Position numbers and translations under genes: made by a program | Assembly (NCBI GenBank): GCA_019112865.1 | Contig: DXIN01000018.1 | Span: 1 to 62,217 of the forward strand | Length of the DNA: 62,217 nucleotides | Source: Candidatus Helicobacter avicola | GTDB taxonomy: Bacteria > Campylobacterota > Campylobacteria > Campylobacterales > Helicobacteraceae | Reading direction: 5' to 3' | In this document: positions 17,655-26,907 of the stretch, piece after piece | Position numbering within the stretch: the stretch's first letter is position 1 | How the letters are laid out: every line of letters starts with the position of its first letter | Notes under the pieces: model-generated | The model's input: the letters and a program-made list of their open reading frames with translations, nothing else | What the model was told of the DNA's origin: nothing | Databases searched by the model: none

Positions 17655-17708
17655 ATTGTAGGCAAAAAGTTATAAATAGACTAGGGGTTGTGTCTAATTT
17701 TTACACAA
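17655..17708 (-). promoter_or_regulatory. Candidate prp operon promoter with short palindrome upstream
   Basis: On the minus strand TACAAT (17660-17655) lies 53 bases before the prpB start and is a good Helicobacter -10. Upstream, TTGTGT (17688-17693) and ACACAA (17703-17708) form an inverted repeat separated by nine bases around the -35 to -50 region, a possible operator. Inference only. Confidence 0.4.
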
Positions 17709-17804
17709 AAAAAATTTAACTTTTTGGAATCTGTCTTTGTATAGAGGGAGAATTTCCCTTAAAATAGGGAGATTTATTATGTTACATTAAGAAACATTTA
17801 TTGT

Positions 17805-17980
17805 GATGCAAGTTTTGTGCAACAAAACTTGCTATCTCGGCAAAGGGAGCAAAGCCCCCATTGCCTTCGCTGTGCGAGCATACACTTTTTTTGGCGAGAT
17901 TCTGTGGTTTTTGGTGTCAATGTGTCATTAACGCCACTTGGGCTTGCATTTTTTCTATCAATCAGGCTAGATTCTATTAT
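17805..17980 (+). repeat. R2 structured repeat, copy 1
   Basis: Hairpin 1 is CAAGTTTTGT (17809-17818) with ACAAAACTTG (17822-17831), a perfect 10-bp stem. It is followed by CTATCTC, a second hairpin (GGCAAAGGG...CCCCCATTGCC, imperfect) and GCGAGCATACACTTT. The downstream spacer contains AACGCCACTTGGGCTTGCA, also found at 58910-58930. Same layout as the other R2 copies. Confidence 0.75.
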
Positions 17981-17984
17981 TTCA

Positions 17985-18135
17985 TTGCAATTTGCTTGTG
18001 GCAAATTGGTATCGCTCGTGGAGAGTGAATCTCCACTCGTCTGCGCTTCGCGACTTTTGCATTGTCAGAATCTAAGGCTTTAGATTTTTTAGATTCTGCA
18101 ATATCGCTGTTTGCTTTAGATTCTATAAAATGCGT
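17985..18135 (+). repeat. R2 structured repeat, copy 2
   Basis: Hairpin 1: CAATTTGC (17988-17995) with GCAAATTG (18001-18008), perfect. Then TATCGCTC and hairpin 2: GTGGAGA (18018-18024), loop GTGAA, TCTCCAC (18030-18036), perfect 7 bp. Ends in an AGAATCT/AGATTCT-rich tail. Together with copy 1 it fills the gap between prpB and the DinB gene. The minus strand of both copies is stop-free from 18004 to 17798 and encodes peptides like the start of the fdtB-like protein. Confidence 0.8.
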
Positions 18136-18171
18136 TTTGGTAGCACGAGATTCTAAGTGAGTGCTTAGGGC

Positions 18172-18669
18172 TTACATTCCTAGCATTCCGGCAAAGTCAT
18201 TAGGCACGTCCATAATGTCCAAAATCGCAGCAATCTGTCCGCGGTGGTGGATACCATGGTTTAGCATACCTAGGAAATACTGCGCTATGGGCTTTTCAAA
18301 GCTTACACCCGGAAAGGATAGAATCTTGATTTCACTAAAATCCGCGATTCTATCGACAAGCTCAATGATTGCTCTATCGGCTTCTTGACGCAAGGCAATG
18401 AGGGATTCAAAACTTTTATTTTGCAAACCACTTGCTAGAGCATCTTGTAGATACTTGACATCTAGGGGATTTGGTGCGTATGAGTTGATAATACCTAGCA
18501 AAATTGCTATGTCGCCCTCTAAAATATGGGCAAAAGTGCCTGAAATAGAGGTGTAATACACACCGACATCTTTTTGGAGATCGCTAGGGCTTAGGGTTTG
18601 CAAAACCGCTAGCATATTGTTGTTAGCAAATTGATTGTATCGTGCTTGTAGTCGCAACATTTCCCGCAT
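18172..18669 (-). CDS. DinB/YfiT-family protein
   Basis: 165 residues forming the four-helix DinB bundle: MLRLQARYNQFANNNML at the start, FAHILEGDIAIL (first metal His) near residue 47, and HGIHHRGQIAAIL near residue 138 with the other two His. The family binds a divalent metal and includes thiol transferases; the substrate here is unknown. Single gene between the R2 repeats and the SafE-like gene. Confidence 0.85.
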   Translation of the reverse strand: MREMLRLQARYNQFANNNMLAVLQTLSPSDLQKDVGVYYTSISGTFAHILEGDIAILLGIINSYAPNPLDVKYLQDALASGLQNKSFESLIALRQEADRAIIELVDRIADFSEIKILSFPGVSFEKPIAQYFLGMLNHGIHHRGQIAAILDIMDVPNDFAGMLGM

Positions 18670-18730
18670 AAAAACTCCTTTGGTTCAAAGTTGTAGTTTG
18701 GATTCACAATGTGCATTGTAGCACAAAATC

Positions 18731-19462
18731 CTAAAGTAATGCGAGATTACTAAATACTCCCCAGCCGCCATAGCCAACCATACATAGTCCCGCAAGTGTG
18801 TTAAAGAATGCGGGTTTTAGCACACGCATAAGACTTGAGGCAAAGAGTGCGAAAGCATACATTACAAGCGCACTCGCCGCTCCAAAAATCCCCATTATCA
18901 TAACTCCCCCCATCGCACTTCCGCTTGCCACCGCACTAATGAGAAAATAATACACAATGCCACAGGGCAAAATGCCATTTAGCATACCGAGTAGGAAAAA
19001 TGAAGCCATAGAACGCGAATGTAGCAGATAAGTAAAAAGCTCAAATACTTTCTCAAACACGCGTTTTGAGAGAGATTGGTGTCGTGTGGATTCTCCGGTG
19101 TGCTGTGAGGCTGTGGGGAGGATTGATAACTCAAAGATTCTCAAGAGATTTGGAAAAAGCAGATAGGCAAACCCAAAAATCAGCAAAAACACACTTACAC
19201 ATACACCCATAATCGCTTTTATGTGCATATCTTGAGTAAATATCGCACCAAAACTTCCAAATATTGCTCCCAACACCATATACATACAAACTCGCCCACA
19301 GACATAAAGGAGGTGCGAGAAGGCATTGCGTGCAAAAGCGTGGGGGTTGTGAATCTTAGTGCGTGTGTAGGCAATCACTATCCCACCACACATACCCACA
19401 CAATGCCCTAATGATGCGACAAAAGCAATGCTAAAAATGCTGATACAATCAAAATATTCCAT
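18731..19462 (-). CDS. Sulfite exporter TauE/SafE-like (DsbD-2 / UreH-type) membrane protein
   Basis: 243 residues. Six hydrophobic segments; the signature GHCVGMCGGIVIA near residue 19 carries the GHC..GMCGG motif typical of this family, and GMLNGILPCGIVYYFL near residue 160 repeats the pattern with a Pro-Cys pair. Relatives are linked to copper or heme supply for cytochrome oxidase and to sulfur export; cysteine pairs in both halves favour metal or electron handling. Inner membrane. Separate promoter not clear. Confidence 0.75.
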   Translation of the reverse strand: MEYFDCISIFSIAFVASLGHCVGMCGGIVIAYTRTKIHNPHAFARNAFSHLLYVCGRVCMYMVLGAIFGSFGAIFTQDMHIKAIMGVCVSVFLLIFGFAYLLFPNLLRIFELSILPTASQHTGESTRHQSLSKRVFEKVFELFTYLLHSRSMASFFLLGMLNGILPCGIVYYFLISAVASGSAMGGVMIMGIFGAASALVMYAFALFASSLMRVLKPAFFNTLAGLCMVGYGGWGVFSNLALL

Positions 19463-19503
19463 AGATATATTTCCTTTTAGAAGTAATTATAGTAGATTTA
19501 TCA

Positions 19504-19509
19504 TATAAT
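19504..19509 (+). promoter_or_regulatory. Promoter -10 box (CPBP protease gene)
   Basis: TATAAT within TCATATAATGTGG lies 43 bases before the ATG at 19552; TTGGAGTAAG before the ATG is the ribosome-binding site. Confidence 0.6.
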
Positions 19510-19551
19510 GTGGCGGATTGTGGTCTGAATTTTGTATTTTTGGAGTAAGTA

Positions 19552-20091
19552 ATGTCTGAAGGCAAAAGGCTATATGTAATCTCAATGGTGTTTATGGGAA
19601 TTGCTATTGGGGTGTATTATGTCTTTGTTGTGAGAGTTAAAAATCAGTGGTTGGGGCTATATCCTATGAGTTTTTCTGTATGGGATATAGTGTGGATTGC
19701 GTGTGGTATATGCGCATCACTAGGTATTTTGTGGGTTTTTTTGGTATTTTTGCCACGAGAGCAAGTATCTAGTCCATATGTTCGCTTTTTTGCTGATAGC
19801 TTTGATGTATCGCATATGGCTGTCTTTTTCTTGATAAATGCTATTGCAGAGGAATTGCTCTTTCGTGGGGTTTTGCAGTATTATGTGGGTGTGGTGTTGG
19901 CAAGTGTGATTTTTACATTTGTGCATATTGCTTACTACACAAAGCCTTGGATTTTGATAGAAGTTTTTATACAAGGACTAGTATTGGGTGTTTTGTATGA
20001 GATAAGTGAGTCTTTATGGGTTTGTATTATCTGCCATACAAGCTTTAATTGCTGTGTAGTGTGGCTGATTAGGAAGCGATACATTTCTTAA
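19552..20091 (+). CDS. CPBP-family intramembrane metalloprotease
   Basis: 179 residues with about five membrane helices. Seen: motif 1 NAIAEELLFRGVLQ (EE plus R), motif 2 FTFVHIAYYT (His) and motif 3 IICHTSFNCCV (His and Asn), the metal-binding set of the CAAX/Rce1-like protease family. Bacterial members process or modify membrane proteins; the target is unknown. Stands alone before rpmE. Confidence 0.85.
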   Translation: MSEGKRLYVISMVFMGIAIGVYYVFVVRVKNQWLGLYPMSFSVWDIVWIACGICASLGILWVFLVFLPREQVSSPYVRFFADSFDVSHMAVFFLINAIAEELLFRGVLQYYVGVVLASVIFTFVHIAYYTKPWILIEVFIQGLVLGVLYEISESLWVCIICHTSFNCCVVWLIRKRYIS

Positions 20092-20136
20092 GTAGGCTTA
20101 TGAGGTAGGTTTAAAAAAATTTAATATTTTTTTTGC

Positions 20137-20142
20137 TACAAT
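20137..20142 (+). promoter_or_regulatory. Promoter -10 box for rpmE
   Basis: TACAAT in TTTTGCTACAATTTTG, preceded by AT-rich periodic sequence, 36 bases before the rpmE ATG at 20178. Confidence 0.55.
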
Positions 20143-20177
20143 TTTGGGTTCAAATCACTTATGAAAAGGTTGCAAAG

Positions 20178-20381
20178 ATGAAAAAAGGTATCCACCCAGA
20201 ATATGTGCCATGCAAGGTAACTTGTGTAACAAGCGGCAAAGAAATTGAGGTATTAAGCACCAAACCACAACTTCGCATTGATATTTCAAGCTTTTGCCAC
20301 CCTTTTTACACAGGGAGCGACAAGATAGCTGATGCAACAGGTCGAGTAGAGAAATTCCGCCAAAAATACAATCTCAAATAA
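20178..20381 (+). CDS. rpmE: 50S ribosomal protein L31
   Basis: 67 residues from ATG 20178; the extra 15 codons upstream in frame contain the promoter and are rejected. MKKGIHPEYVPCKVTC and DISSFCHPFYTG are the L31 core; Cys residues at both sites suggest the zinc-binding form. The gene order rpmE-rsmI-rlmB matches what I recall from H. pylori. Confidence 0.95.
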   Translation: MKKGIHPEYVPCKVTCVTSGKEIEVLSTKPQLRIDISSFCHPFYTGSDKIADATGRVEKFRQKYNLK

Positions 20382-20390
20382 TTTTGTGTC

Positions 20391-21251
20391 GTGCTTACGC
20401 TCCTTCCAGCTCCTATTGGCAATCTTTTAGATATTAGCCTTAGGAGTTTGCAGGTTCTTTCACAAGCACAGGTGGTGCTGTGTGAGGATACGCGCGTAGC
20501 CAAGAAGCTCTACACACTTCTTTTAGAACGTTCGCTCTTTGGGACACTGCTAGATTCTGTTTCACTCTCTCAAAAACATTTTATTGCTCTGCATTCTCAC
20601 AACGAAGAAGAAGTCATTGCGACATTTGATGAAAAGTTTTTCACGCAAAATGTCGTGTATCTTAGTGATGCGGGTATGCCCACTATCAGTGATCCGGGTG
20701 CTAAGCTTGTGCAGTGGTGTATCACACATGATATACCATATGATGTCCTGCCGGGTGCGAGTGCGCTTAATGTATGCTTTGCTTCAAGCGGTATAGAATC
20801 CCAAAGTTTTTTCTTTGGTGGTTTTTTGCCCCATAAACAATCTCAAAGACAGCAGATTCTCTCTCGATACGCTATGCTCGGTGTGCCTTGTATTTGGTAT
20901 GAGAGCCCACACAGAATCTCTCAAAGTCTCCAAGATATAGCTTTGATACTTCCAAATGCGTATTTATGCGTATGTAAAGAGCTTAGCAAGATTCATCAAA
21001 CGCGATTTTTTGGGAGTGCTAAAGAAATTTTGCACCAGTTAGAATCCACAAAAATTTGTGGTGAATGGGTGCTATGCCTCATCGACAACACAAGACAAGA
21101 GCCAAGCCTAAGTATAAGTGAGGTAAAAGCCCTTGATATAGCCCCAAAGGCGAAGGCGAAGATTCTCTCGCTTATGACCCAAAAAAGCGTGAAAGAATGC
21201 TACCAAGAACTCATACAATCCCAAACCACTAGCGACAAGGTGCGTCTGTGA
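20391..21251 (+). CDS. rsmI: 16S rRNA (cytidine-1402 2'-O)-methyltransferase
   Basis: 286 residues from a GTG nine bases after rpmE. Seen: LLPAPIGNLLDIS at the start, VVLCEDTRVAKKL, LSDAGMPTISDPGAKLV (SAM-binding loop region) and FFFGGFLPHK. These are the tetrapyrrole-methylase-fold RsmI hallmarks. It methylates the ribose at C1402 of 16S rRNA. Its last codons overlap the next gene's GTG (GTGA... at 21248-21251). Confidence 0.93.
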   Translation: MLTLLPAPIGNLLDISLRSLQVLSQAQVVLCEDTRVAKKLYTLLLERSLFGTLLDSVSLSQKHFIALHSHNEEEVIATFDEKFFTQNVVYLSDAGMPTISDPGAKLVQWCITHDIPYDVLPGASALNVCFASSGIESQSFFFGGFLPHKQSQRQQILSRYAMLGVPCIWYESPHRISQSLQDIALILPNAYLCVCKELSKIHQTRFFGSAKEILHQLESTKICGEWVLCLIDNTRQEPSLSISEVKALDIAPKAKAKILSLMTQKSVKECYQELIQSQTTSDKVRL

Positions 21252-22024
21252 TAATCTTTGGTAAGCAGCCTGTGGATTATGCGCTCACACATCATCAAGA
21301 TAAAATCAAGGAGATTTATATCGCCAAAGAGCTAGCAAAAGAGCAGTTTGCGCGTCTAAAGCGGACGAAAAAGCCTCTGAATGTGTTAGATTTTAAAAAA
21401 GCTCAAGCTCTCGCACATGGACGCAATCACCAAGGAGTATTGCTAGAGGTCAATTATAATCCACTCCAAGATGTGCGTGATATGCTAGATCTTGATACAC
21501 TTGTGGTATTATGTGGGCTTAGCGATGTGGGCAATATAGGTGCAATCGTGCGCAGTGCATATGCTTTAGGAGCTGGTGGCGTGCTGCTCACAGATGTAAA
21601 GCTCCAAGCAAGTGCTATGGAGGGAATTATGCGTGCAAGTGCTGGCACGCTTTTGGATATGCCATTTTGTGTATTTCCACGCACCCTTGATATTATAAAC
21701 GAGTTAAAAATGGCAGATTTTACGCTTTTTGGTGCTGATATGGCTGGGGAGAATATCCATAATTTTGTGCAAAGATTGGCGCAAACACAATCTTTATCCC
21801 AAGAATCGTCAAATTCGCAAAAACACGCTATAATAAACCCCCTAAGATTACGATATAGAAAATGGGTATTGTTTGTGGGGAGTGAGGGAGAGGGTCTCTC
21901 TACTAAAATCTGTAAAAAATTAGACACAATACTAAGTGTTCCTATGGCAAACTCGTGTGATTCGCTCAATGTGGCACACGCGTGTGTCATTTTGCTACAT
22001 AGATTATTAGAAATTAGGGGTTAG
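21248..22024 (+). CDS. rlmB: SpoU-family 23S rRNA (guanosine 2'-O)-methyltransferase, RlmB-like
   Basis: 258 residues from GTG 21248 overlapping rsmI. N-terminal substrate-binding domain MIIFGKQPVDYALTHHQDKI, then the knotted SpoU domain: LSDVGNIGAIVRSAYALGAG (motif 1), VGSEGEGLS (motif 2) and MANSCDSLNVAHACVILLH (motif 3). Predicted to modify G2251 of 23S rRNA; tRNA targets cannot be fully excluded. Translationally coupled at both ends. Confidence 0.88.
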   Translation: MIIFGKQPVDYALTHHQDKIKEIYIAKELAKEQFARLKRTKKPLNVLDFKKAQALAHGRNHQGVLLEVNYNPLQDVRDMLDLDTLVVLCGLSDVGNIGAIVRSAYALGAGGVLLTDVKLQASAMEGIMRASAGTLLDMPFCVFPRTLDIINELKMADFTLFGADMAGENIHNFVQRLAQTQSLSQESSNSQKHAIINPLRLRYRKWVLFVGSEGEGLSTKICKKLDTILSVPMANSCDSLNVAHACVILLHRLLEIRG

Positions 22025-22026
22025 TG

Positions 22027-23163
22027 ATGAAAGAAAAAACATTAGATGAGCAACTTGAGTATCTCAAAGGACTTGGGGTCAAGGAGATTAACAAAGCTAC
22101 AAAGCTTGCAACAAACAAAATTGAGGATATTTTGCAAAAGCATTTCGATAAAATCGATAATGTTCGCGCCAAAGGTTTTATCACTATGTTGGAGCGTGAG
22201 TATGGGCTAGATTTGTCTCTTTGGCTCAAAGAATATGCGCTCTATCATAATAAAATCCCCCAACCATCAGAGGATATAGAGTCCAAAGTGGGTTCTGTGG
22301 CAGATATTGACATTAAGCAAAAAGCACAGGCTCCCAAGGTTTCTAAAGAAATTTCAACAGCTATCCAAGCCCTAAAGCTCCCAGAAAAAAACCAACAAGA
22401 AAAGCCGACATATACTCATACGACAAATGATGTGCAAAGAAATAATGTCATAAATATTGTATTTTTTGTGTTTTTGTGTGCTATTGTGGTGGCGTGTGTG
22501 GGGTATTTTGGCTATAAAATATTTGGTGGGCAGACAACATCATCTATCACTACGACATACAAACCCGATACCCCTAAATCTCAAGCCCCAGAGATTGTTG
22601 TAGCGCAAGATCAAGAGATTGCACAACCCCAAGATGCTTCAGCCTCACAAGATTCACAGGTATTAGAAACAGAAGGGGAGCTAGAGAGTGTCCCTACAGA
22701 ATCTAATGCTACTAACTCCCAAGATTTGCCACAGCAGGCTTCTACTAATGCACAGACTGATTATGATGGAATCTACATCGACTTTAATGCACTACCACAA
22801 AATCCCCAAGCCCAAGTGAGCGAATCTCCACTGCCACAACAAGAGGTTTTGCAGGCACCACAGGCACTACCACAGCATCTCCCAAGACTAACAATTATCC
22901 CAAATAGCACACTTTGGATAGGTGTCGTGGATTTGCAGAGCAAAAAAACTTCACAGCTTAATATTAGCGCGCCTTATGATATTGAACTTGATAGACGTTA
23001 TGTTTTTGTGTTTGGACATAGTGATTTTGAAAGCACGATAGATAACCAAACATTTCCACACAAAACAAAAAATTTCGTGCGCTTTTATTTCGATGGCAAG
23101 GAGCTCAAAGAAATAGGCTATGGGACATATAGACAGCTCAATCCTCAAGATAATTGGCAATAG
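22027..23163 (+). CDS. Conserved single-pass membrane protein with cytoplasmic N-terminal domain, unknown
   Basis: 378 residues from ATG 22027, just after the rlmB stop; a GTG one codon earlier overlaps that stop. Residues 1-75 are helical (LEREYGLDLSLWLKEY) and resemble the N-terminal domain of RodZ-like or helix-turn-helix membrane proteins. A membrane helix lies near 140-165 (VINIVFFVFLCAIVVACVGY). A Pro/Gln/Ser-rich linker of about 110 residues leads to a C-terminal domain of about 90 residues that would be periplasmic. A link with cell-shape or envelope functions is inference from architecture only. Coupled to rlmB upstream and 18 bases from the next gene. Confidence 0.6.
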   Translation: MKEKTLDEQLEYLKGLGVKEINKATKLATNKIEDILQKHFDKIDNVRAKGFITMLEREYGLDLSLWLKEYALYHNKIPQPSEDIESKVGSVADIDIKQKAQAPKVSKEISTAIQALKLPEKNQQEKPTYTHTTNDVQRNNVINIVFFVFLCAIVVACVGYFGYKIFGGQTTSSITTTYKPDTPKSQAPEIVVAQDQEIAQPQDASASQDSQVLETEGELESVPTESNATNSQDLPQQASTNAQTDYDGIYIDFNALPQNPQAQVSESPLPQQEVLQAPQALPQHLPRLTIIPNSTLWIGVVDLQSKKTSQLNISAPYDIELDRRYVFVFGHSDFESTIDNQTFPHKTKNFVRFYFDGKELKEIGYGTYRQLNPQDNWQ

Positions 23164-23181
23164 ATACAAAAAAGGAAATGT

Positions 23182-23985
23182 ATGAAGAAATATCTTGCGA
23201 TTATTTTGTGTGTGCAGGCACTTTTAGGCGATGTGCTTGATGAAAAGATTAAAAACCTCATTGGTGAGAGAAATTATCAAGTGAATGCGAATTTTATCCA
23301 AAACATCTTTCGTGATAGAAATTTGTTTTATGCCAATGGTGGTATCAATATGAAAAATGTTGTGCAAGCACTCAAAAACAATGGTTTGCTTATACTCAAG
23401 TTTCCTTCTCCTCTTGAGGTGCAGCTTACCTTTGTCGCACGCACTAGCCCTATATTGCTCAATCGCACAATAAACGACATACTCTCTACAATGGGCTATG
23501 CGTTTTTTAATGTCCAAAAGGCTGATTATAATAATGGCATCACCACGCTTAGCTTTGTGTTTGTTACCGAGCATACACCAGATCTTGGGATTATTATGAG
23601 TGAGTTAGAAAAACGTGGGATAAGCTGTATTGACATCAAGCACCAAAGTGCGCAAAATTGGGAATATCTCTTGGAGATTAATAATCCACAGATTCCAAAC
23701 GCACGTTTGCTGCTAGCCAACCAACCTCTTGCTCTACGTGATGTGTCGGGGCAGTATTGGCTAAGTTTGCAAACACAGGGTAAAATCAAGATTTCTACAC
23801 AATCCAAGTGGTATCCGCGTATTGTCCTTTATGACAGACATTTGAGAATCTTAGATTCTATACTAAGTCAAGATTCTAAAACAAATGTCAGTATCAAGAT
23901 CCCACAAGGCGTGAGTTTCGTGATGATTACTGATAGCAACAACCCAGCTAATCTTAGGAATGGTATCAATGTGCAGTTTGACTAA
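23182..23985 (+). CDS. Periplasmic protein of unknown function
   Basis: 267 residues; MKKYLAIILCVQALLGDV is a short signal peptide with cleavage likely after about residue 16. The remainder has alternating hydrophobic residues suggesting beta structure, with no cysteine pairs or catalytic motif that I recognise. Immediate neighbour of the single-pass membrane protein, so the two may work together at the envelope. Epsilonproteobacterial conserved hypothetical is my best label. Confidence 0.55.
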   Translation: MKKYLAIILCVQALLGDVLDEKIKNLIGERNYQVNANFIQNIFRDRNLFYANGGINMKNVVQALKNNGLLILKFPSPLEVQLTFVARTSPILLNRTINDILSTMGYAFFNVQKADYNNGITTLSFVFVTEHTPDLGIIMSELEKRGISCIDIKHQSAQNWEYLLEINNPQIPNARLLLANQPLALRDVSGQYWLSLQTQGKIKISTQSKWYPRIVLYDRHLRILDSILSQDSKTNVSIKIPQGVSFVMITDSNNPANLRNGINVQFD

Positions 23986-24010
23986 ACACGCATAATGTAA
24001 GGAGCAGAGA

Positions 24011-25246
24011 ATGTTTGATGAAATTGAATTTGAAAAAATAAAACGTTTGCCAAAGTATGTATTTGCTGCAATCAATGAGATTAAGCTCCAAATGCGCCAA
24101 AATGGCGAAGATGTGATTGATTTTTCTATGGGCAATCCCGATGGTGCGACTCCACAGCATATTGTTGATAAGCTTTGTGAAGCTGCTAGGAAACCAAAAA
24201 ATCATGGTTATTCTGTGAGCAAGGGGATTTATAAACTCCGCCTAGCCATTTGTAATTGGTATAAACGCACATATAATGTCAATCTTGACCCAGAGCTTGA
24301 GGCATGCGTAACAATGGGAAGCAAAGAGGGCTATGCACACCTTATCCAAGCAATCACAAATCCCGGCGATACCGCCATAGTTGCCGAGCCAGCATATCCT
24401 ATTCACTCGTATGCGTTTATTCTAAATGGTGCAAATGTGCATAATTTCCCTATCAAGTGGAATGAAAATATGGAGCTTGATGAGGAGGAGTTTTTTGCCT
24501 CTTTGACACAAACACTCTGTGAAAATGTGCCAAAACCTAAGTTTGTAGTGGTAAATTTCCCACACAATCCAACAACAACGATTGTGTATAAAAGATTCTA
24601 TGAACGTCTCGTGGCACTTGCCAAAAAAGAGAGATTTTATATTATTTCAGATATTGCGTATGCCGAGCTATGCTTTGGGGAGTATAAGACACCGAGTATT
24701 TTGGAGGTTGAGGGCGCAAAAGATGTCGCGGTAGAGACCTATACGCTTAGCAAAACTTATAATATGGCAGGGTGGCGTGTGGGGTTTGTCGTGGGCAATC
24801 CCAAAATTGTGCAAGCCTTGCAAAAAATCAAAAGTTGGCTTGATTATGGAATCTACACGCCTATGCAAATAGCCGCTACAATCGCGCTTGATGGCGATCA
24901 AGGCTGTATTGAGGAGATTAAAAACAAATACCAAACGCGTATGGAAGTGCTTATAAGTTCTTTTAAGGACGCGGGGTGGGAGATTCAAAAACCAAAGGCG
25001 AGTATGTTTATTTGGGCAAAAATTCCTGAAAGTGTGGAACATTTGGGAAGTATGGAGTTTTGTAAGCGACTTTTGCAAGAGGCAAAAATCGCATTAAGCC
25101 CGGGCGTGGGATTTGGGCGACATGGTGAGGGCTATGTGCGTATTGCGCTTATCGAAAATGAGAAGCGAATCCGCCAAGCCGCACGCAATCTCAAGGCATT
25201 TTTGAAGCAATTTAAGCAAGAGCCCAAAATCCAAGATAACAAGTAG
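24011..25246 (+). CDS. Class I/II aminotransferase (AlaC / LL-diaminopimelate aminotransferase-like)
   Basis: 411 residues, fold type I PLP enzyme. Seen: VIDFSMGNPDGATPQHIVD, NHGYSVSKGIYKLRLAI, AEPAYPIHSYAFIL, NFPHNPTT, SDIAYAELCFG and the Schiff-base lysine in TLSKTYNMAGWRVGF. It resembles the AlaC and DapL-like branch used for alanine or diaminopimelate/aspartate transamination. Adjacent to hom, it probably serves aspartate-family or alanine metabolism. Exact amino acid not determinable. Seven bases separate it from hom. Confidence 0.82.
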   Translation: MFDEIEFEKIKRLPKYVFAAINEIKLQMRQNGEDVIDFSMGNPDGATPQHIVDKLCEAARKPKNHGYSVSKGIYKLRLAICNWYKRTYNVNLDPELEACVTMGSKEGYAHLIQAITNPGDTAIVAEPAYPIHSYAFILNGANVHNFPIKWNENMELDEEEFFASLTQTLCENVPKPKFVVVNFPHNPTTTIVYKRFYERLVALAKKERFYIISDIAYAELCFGEYKTPSILEVEGAKDVAVETYTLSKTYNMAGWRVGFVVGNPKIVQALQKIKSWLDYGIYTPMQIAATIALDGDQGCIEEIKNKYQTRMEVLISSFKDAGWEIQKPKASMFIWAKIPESVEHLGSMEFCKRLLQEAKIALSPGVGFGRHGEGYVRIALIENEKRIRQAARNLKAFLKQFKQEPKIQDNK

Positions 25247-25252
25247 GAAAAT

Positions 25253-26533
25253 ATGCGAACGCTTAATATCGGAATCATCGGTGTTGGGGTTGTGGGAAGT
25301 GCGGTTGTTAAGATTTTGGAGCAAAACAAAAGCCTCATTAGTGCGCGTGCGGGGGCGGAGTTTTGCCTCAAAAAAGGCGTTGTGCGCGATGTTGCCAAGG
25401 CTAGAGAGCGACTAGGGGAGTTTGCCATACCCCTTAGCACCAATATTGATGATGTGCTAGAAGATGAGAGTATTGATGTGGTGCTAGAGCTAATGGGTGG
25501 TATTGAGCAGGCATACCAAGTCGCCAAAAAAACGCTCCAAAAGGGCAAGGCTCTCATCACTGCCAATAAGGCAATGCTTGCCTATCATCGCTTCGAGCTT
25601 GAGCAGATTGCTCAAGGTATCCCCATAGGCTTTGAGGCAAGTGTAGGCGGTGGGATACCCATTATCCGCACGCTCAAGGACGGATTAGGGTCAAACCACA
25701 TCTTAGCTTTGCGCGCGATATTAAATGGCACGAGCAACTATATCCTCACTCAAATGTTTGAACACAACAAGAGCTTTGCGCAAGCACTTCAAGAAGCACA
25801 GAATCTAGGCTATGCCGAGGCTGACCCAACACTAGATATTAATGGCTATGATGCCGGGGCGAAGCTCCTTATCCTCGCATCTTTGGCATATGGTATCAAT
25901 GCAGTGCCTGAAGATATTTTGATTGAAGGGATTGAGGAGATTATAAGTGATGATATGGAGTTTGCCAAGGAGTTTGGCTATGTGATAAAGCTTCTAGGGA
26001 TTGCTAAACGTCATAAGGATACGCTTGAGCTACGCGTGCATCCTACGCTTATTAGTCAAGATTCTATGATTGGCAAAGTTAGTGGCGTGATGAATGGTAT
26101 CAGCGTGCTTGGGGATTGTGTGGGTGAGAGTATGTATTATGGAGCGGGAGCGGGAGGCGAAGCTACTGCAAGCTCTGTGATTTCTGACCTTATTGAGATT
26201 GCGCGTGATACGCACTCAAGTATGCTTGGCTTTTCAGAATCTATCCAAACCTCTCTGACACTCAAATCTCGTGAGGAGATTCTCTCTAAGCACTATATCC
26301 GCCTCTATACGCAGGATAAGCCCGGGGTGCTAAGCCAAATAGCGCAGATTCTAGGGGATAATCATATCTCGATAAAGGCATTTTTGCAAAAAGAACATGA
26401 GCAAAAAGGCGTGGCAAAGCTGTTGTTTTCCACACATACCAGCGCGGAATCTGACATCGCGAATGCGCTTAAGGATTTTCATTCTCTCCCGAGTGTTCTT
26501 ACACAGCCTTATAGGATTCGGATTGAGGATTAG
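25253..26533 (+). CDS. hom: Homoserine dehydrogenase
   Basis: 426 residues. NAD(P) motif [17 protein letters not shown] at the start, catalytic-domain [16 protein letters not shown] and [12 protein letters not shown] near residues 125-165, and a C-terminal ACT domain ([20 protein letters not shown]) for feedback control. It reduces aspartate semialdehyde to homoserine for threonine and methionine. Followed 30 bases later by yraN, the order I recall in H. pylori. Confidence 0.95.
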   Translation: MRTLNIGIIGVGVVGSAVVKILEQNKSLISARAGAEFCLKKGVVRDVAKARERLGEFAIPLSTNIDDVLEDESIDVVLELMGGIEQAYQVAKKTLQKGKALITANKAMLAYHRFELEQIAQGIPIGFEASVGGGIPIIRTLKDGLGSNHILALRAILNGTSNYILTQMFEHNKSFAQALQEAQNLGYAEADPTLDINGYDAGAKLLILASLAYGINAVPEDILIEGIEEIISDDMEFAKEFGYVIKLLGIAKRHKDTLELRVHPTLISQDSMIGKVSGVMNGISVLGDCVGESMYYGAGAGGEATASSVISDLIEIARDTHSSMLGFSESIQTSLTLKSREEILSKHYIRLYTQDKPGVLSQIAQILGDNHISIKAFLQKEHEQKGVAKLLFSTHTSAESDIANALKDFHSLPSVLTQPYRIRIED

Positions 26534-26563
26534 GCAAGGGGCTATAATGATGAGGGGAAGCAA

Positions 26564-26905
26564 ATGAGTAGGTCAAAGGGCGTGCAAGCCGAAAGTGAAG
26601 CTTGTGCATATCTTGAAAGATTGGGGTTTGAGATTGTGGAGCGCAATTTTTTTGCGCGTTATGGTGAGATTGACATCGTTGCGAGGCGAGCCAATCTCTT
26701 GCATTTTATTGAAGTTAAGAGTGGAGCGGGATTTGACCCAATTTTTAATATCACCCCAAGCAAGATTGAAAAACTCCAAAAAGCTCTGCGACTTTACCTC
26801 GCCAAACACCCCTCTAAGCTTCCTTATTGTCTTGACGCACTTATCATACGCTATGGTGGCGAGCGCACGGAATTTGAATTGTTAGAAAACATCACGCAAG
26901 GCTAG
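26564..26905 (+). CDS. yraN: YraN / UPF0102 endonuclease-like protein
   Basis: 113 residues with the family pattern GVQAESEACAYLERLGFEIV, NFFARYGEIDIVAR, HFIEVKSG (the E-x-D...E-V-K nuclease-like core). Function unsettled; thought to act on DNA or in uptake. Three bases before the ferredoxin gene. Confidence 0.88.
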   Translation: MSRSKGVQAESEACAYLERLGFEIVERNFFARYGEIDIVARRANLLHFIEVKSGAGFDPIFNITPSKIEKLQKALRLYLAKHPSKLPYCLDALIIRYGGERTEFELLENITQG

Positions 26906-26907
26906 AT

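Noticed and set aside
26030-26215. Antisense ORFs inside hom and other genes
   Set aside because: They are shadows of well-identified genes with no family motifs or ribosome-binding sites.
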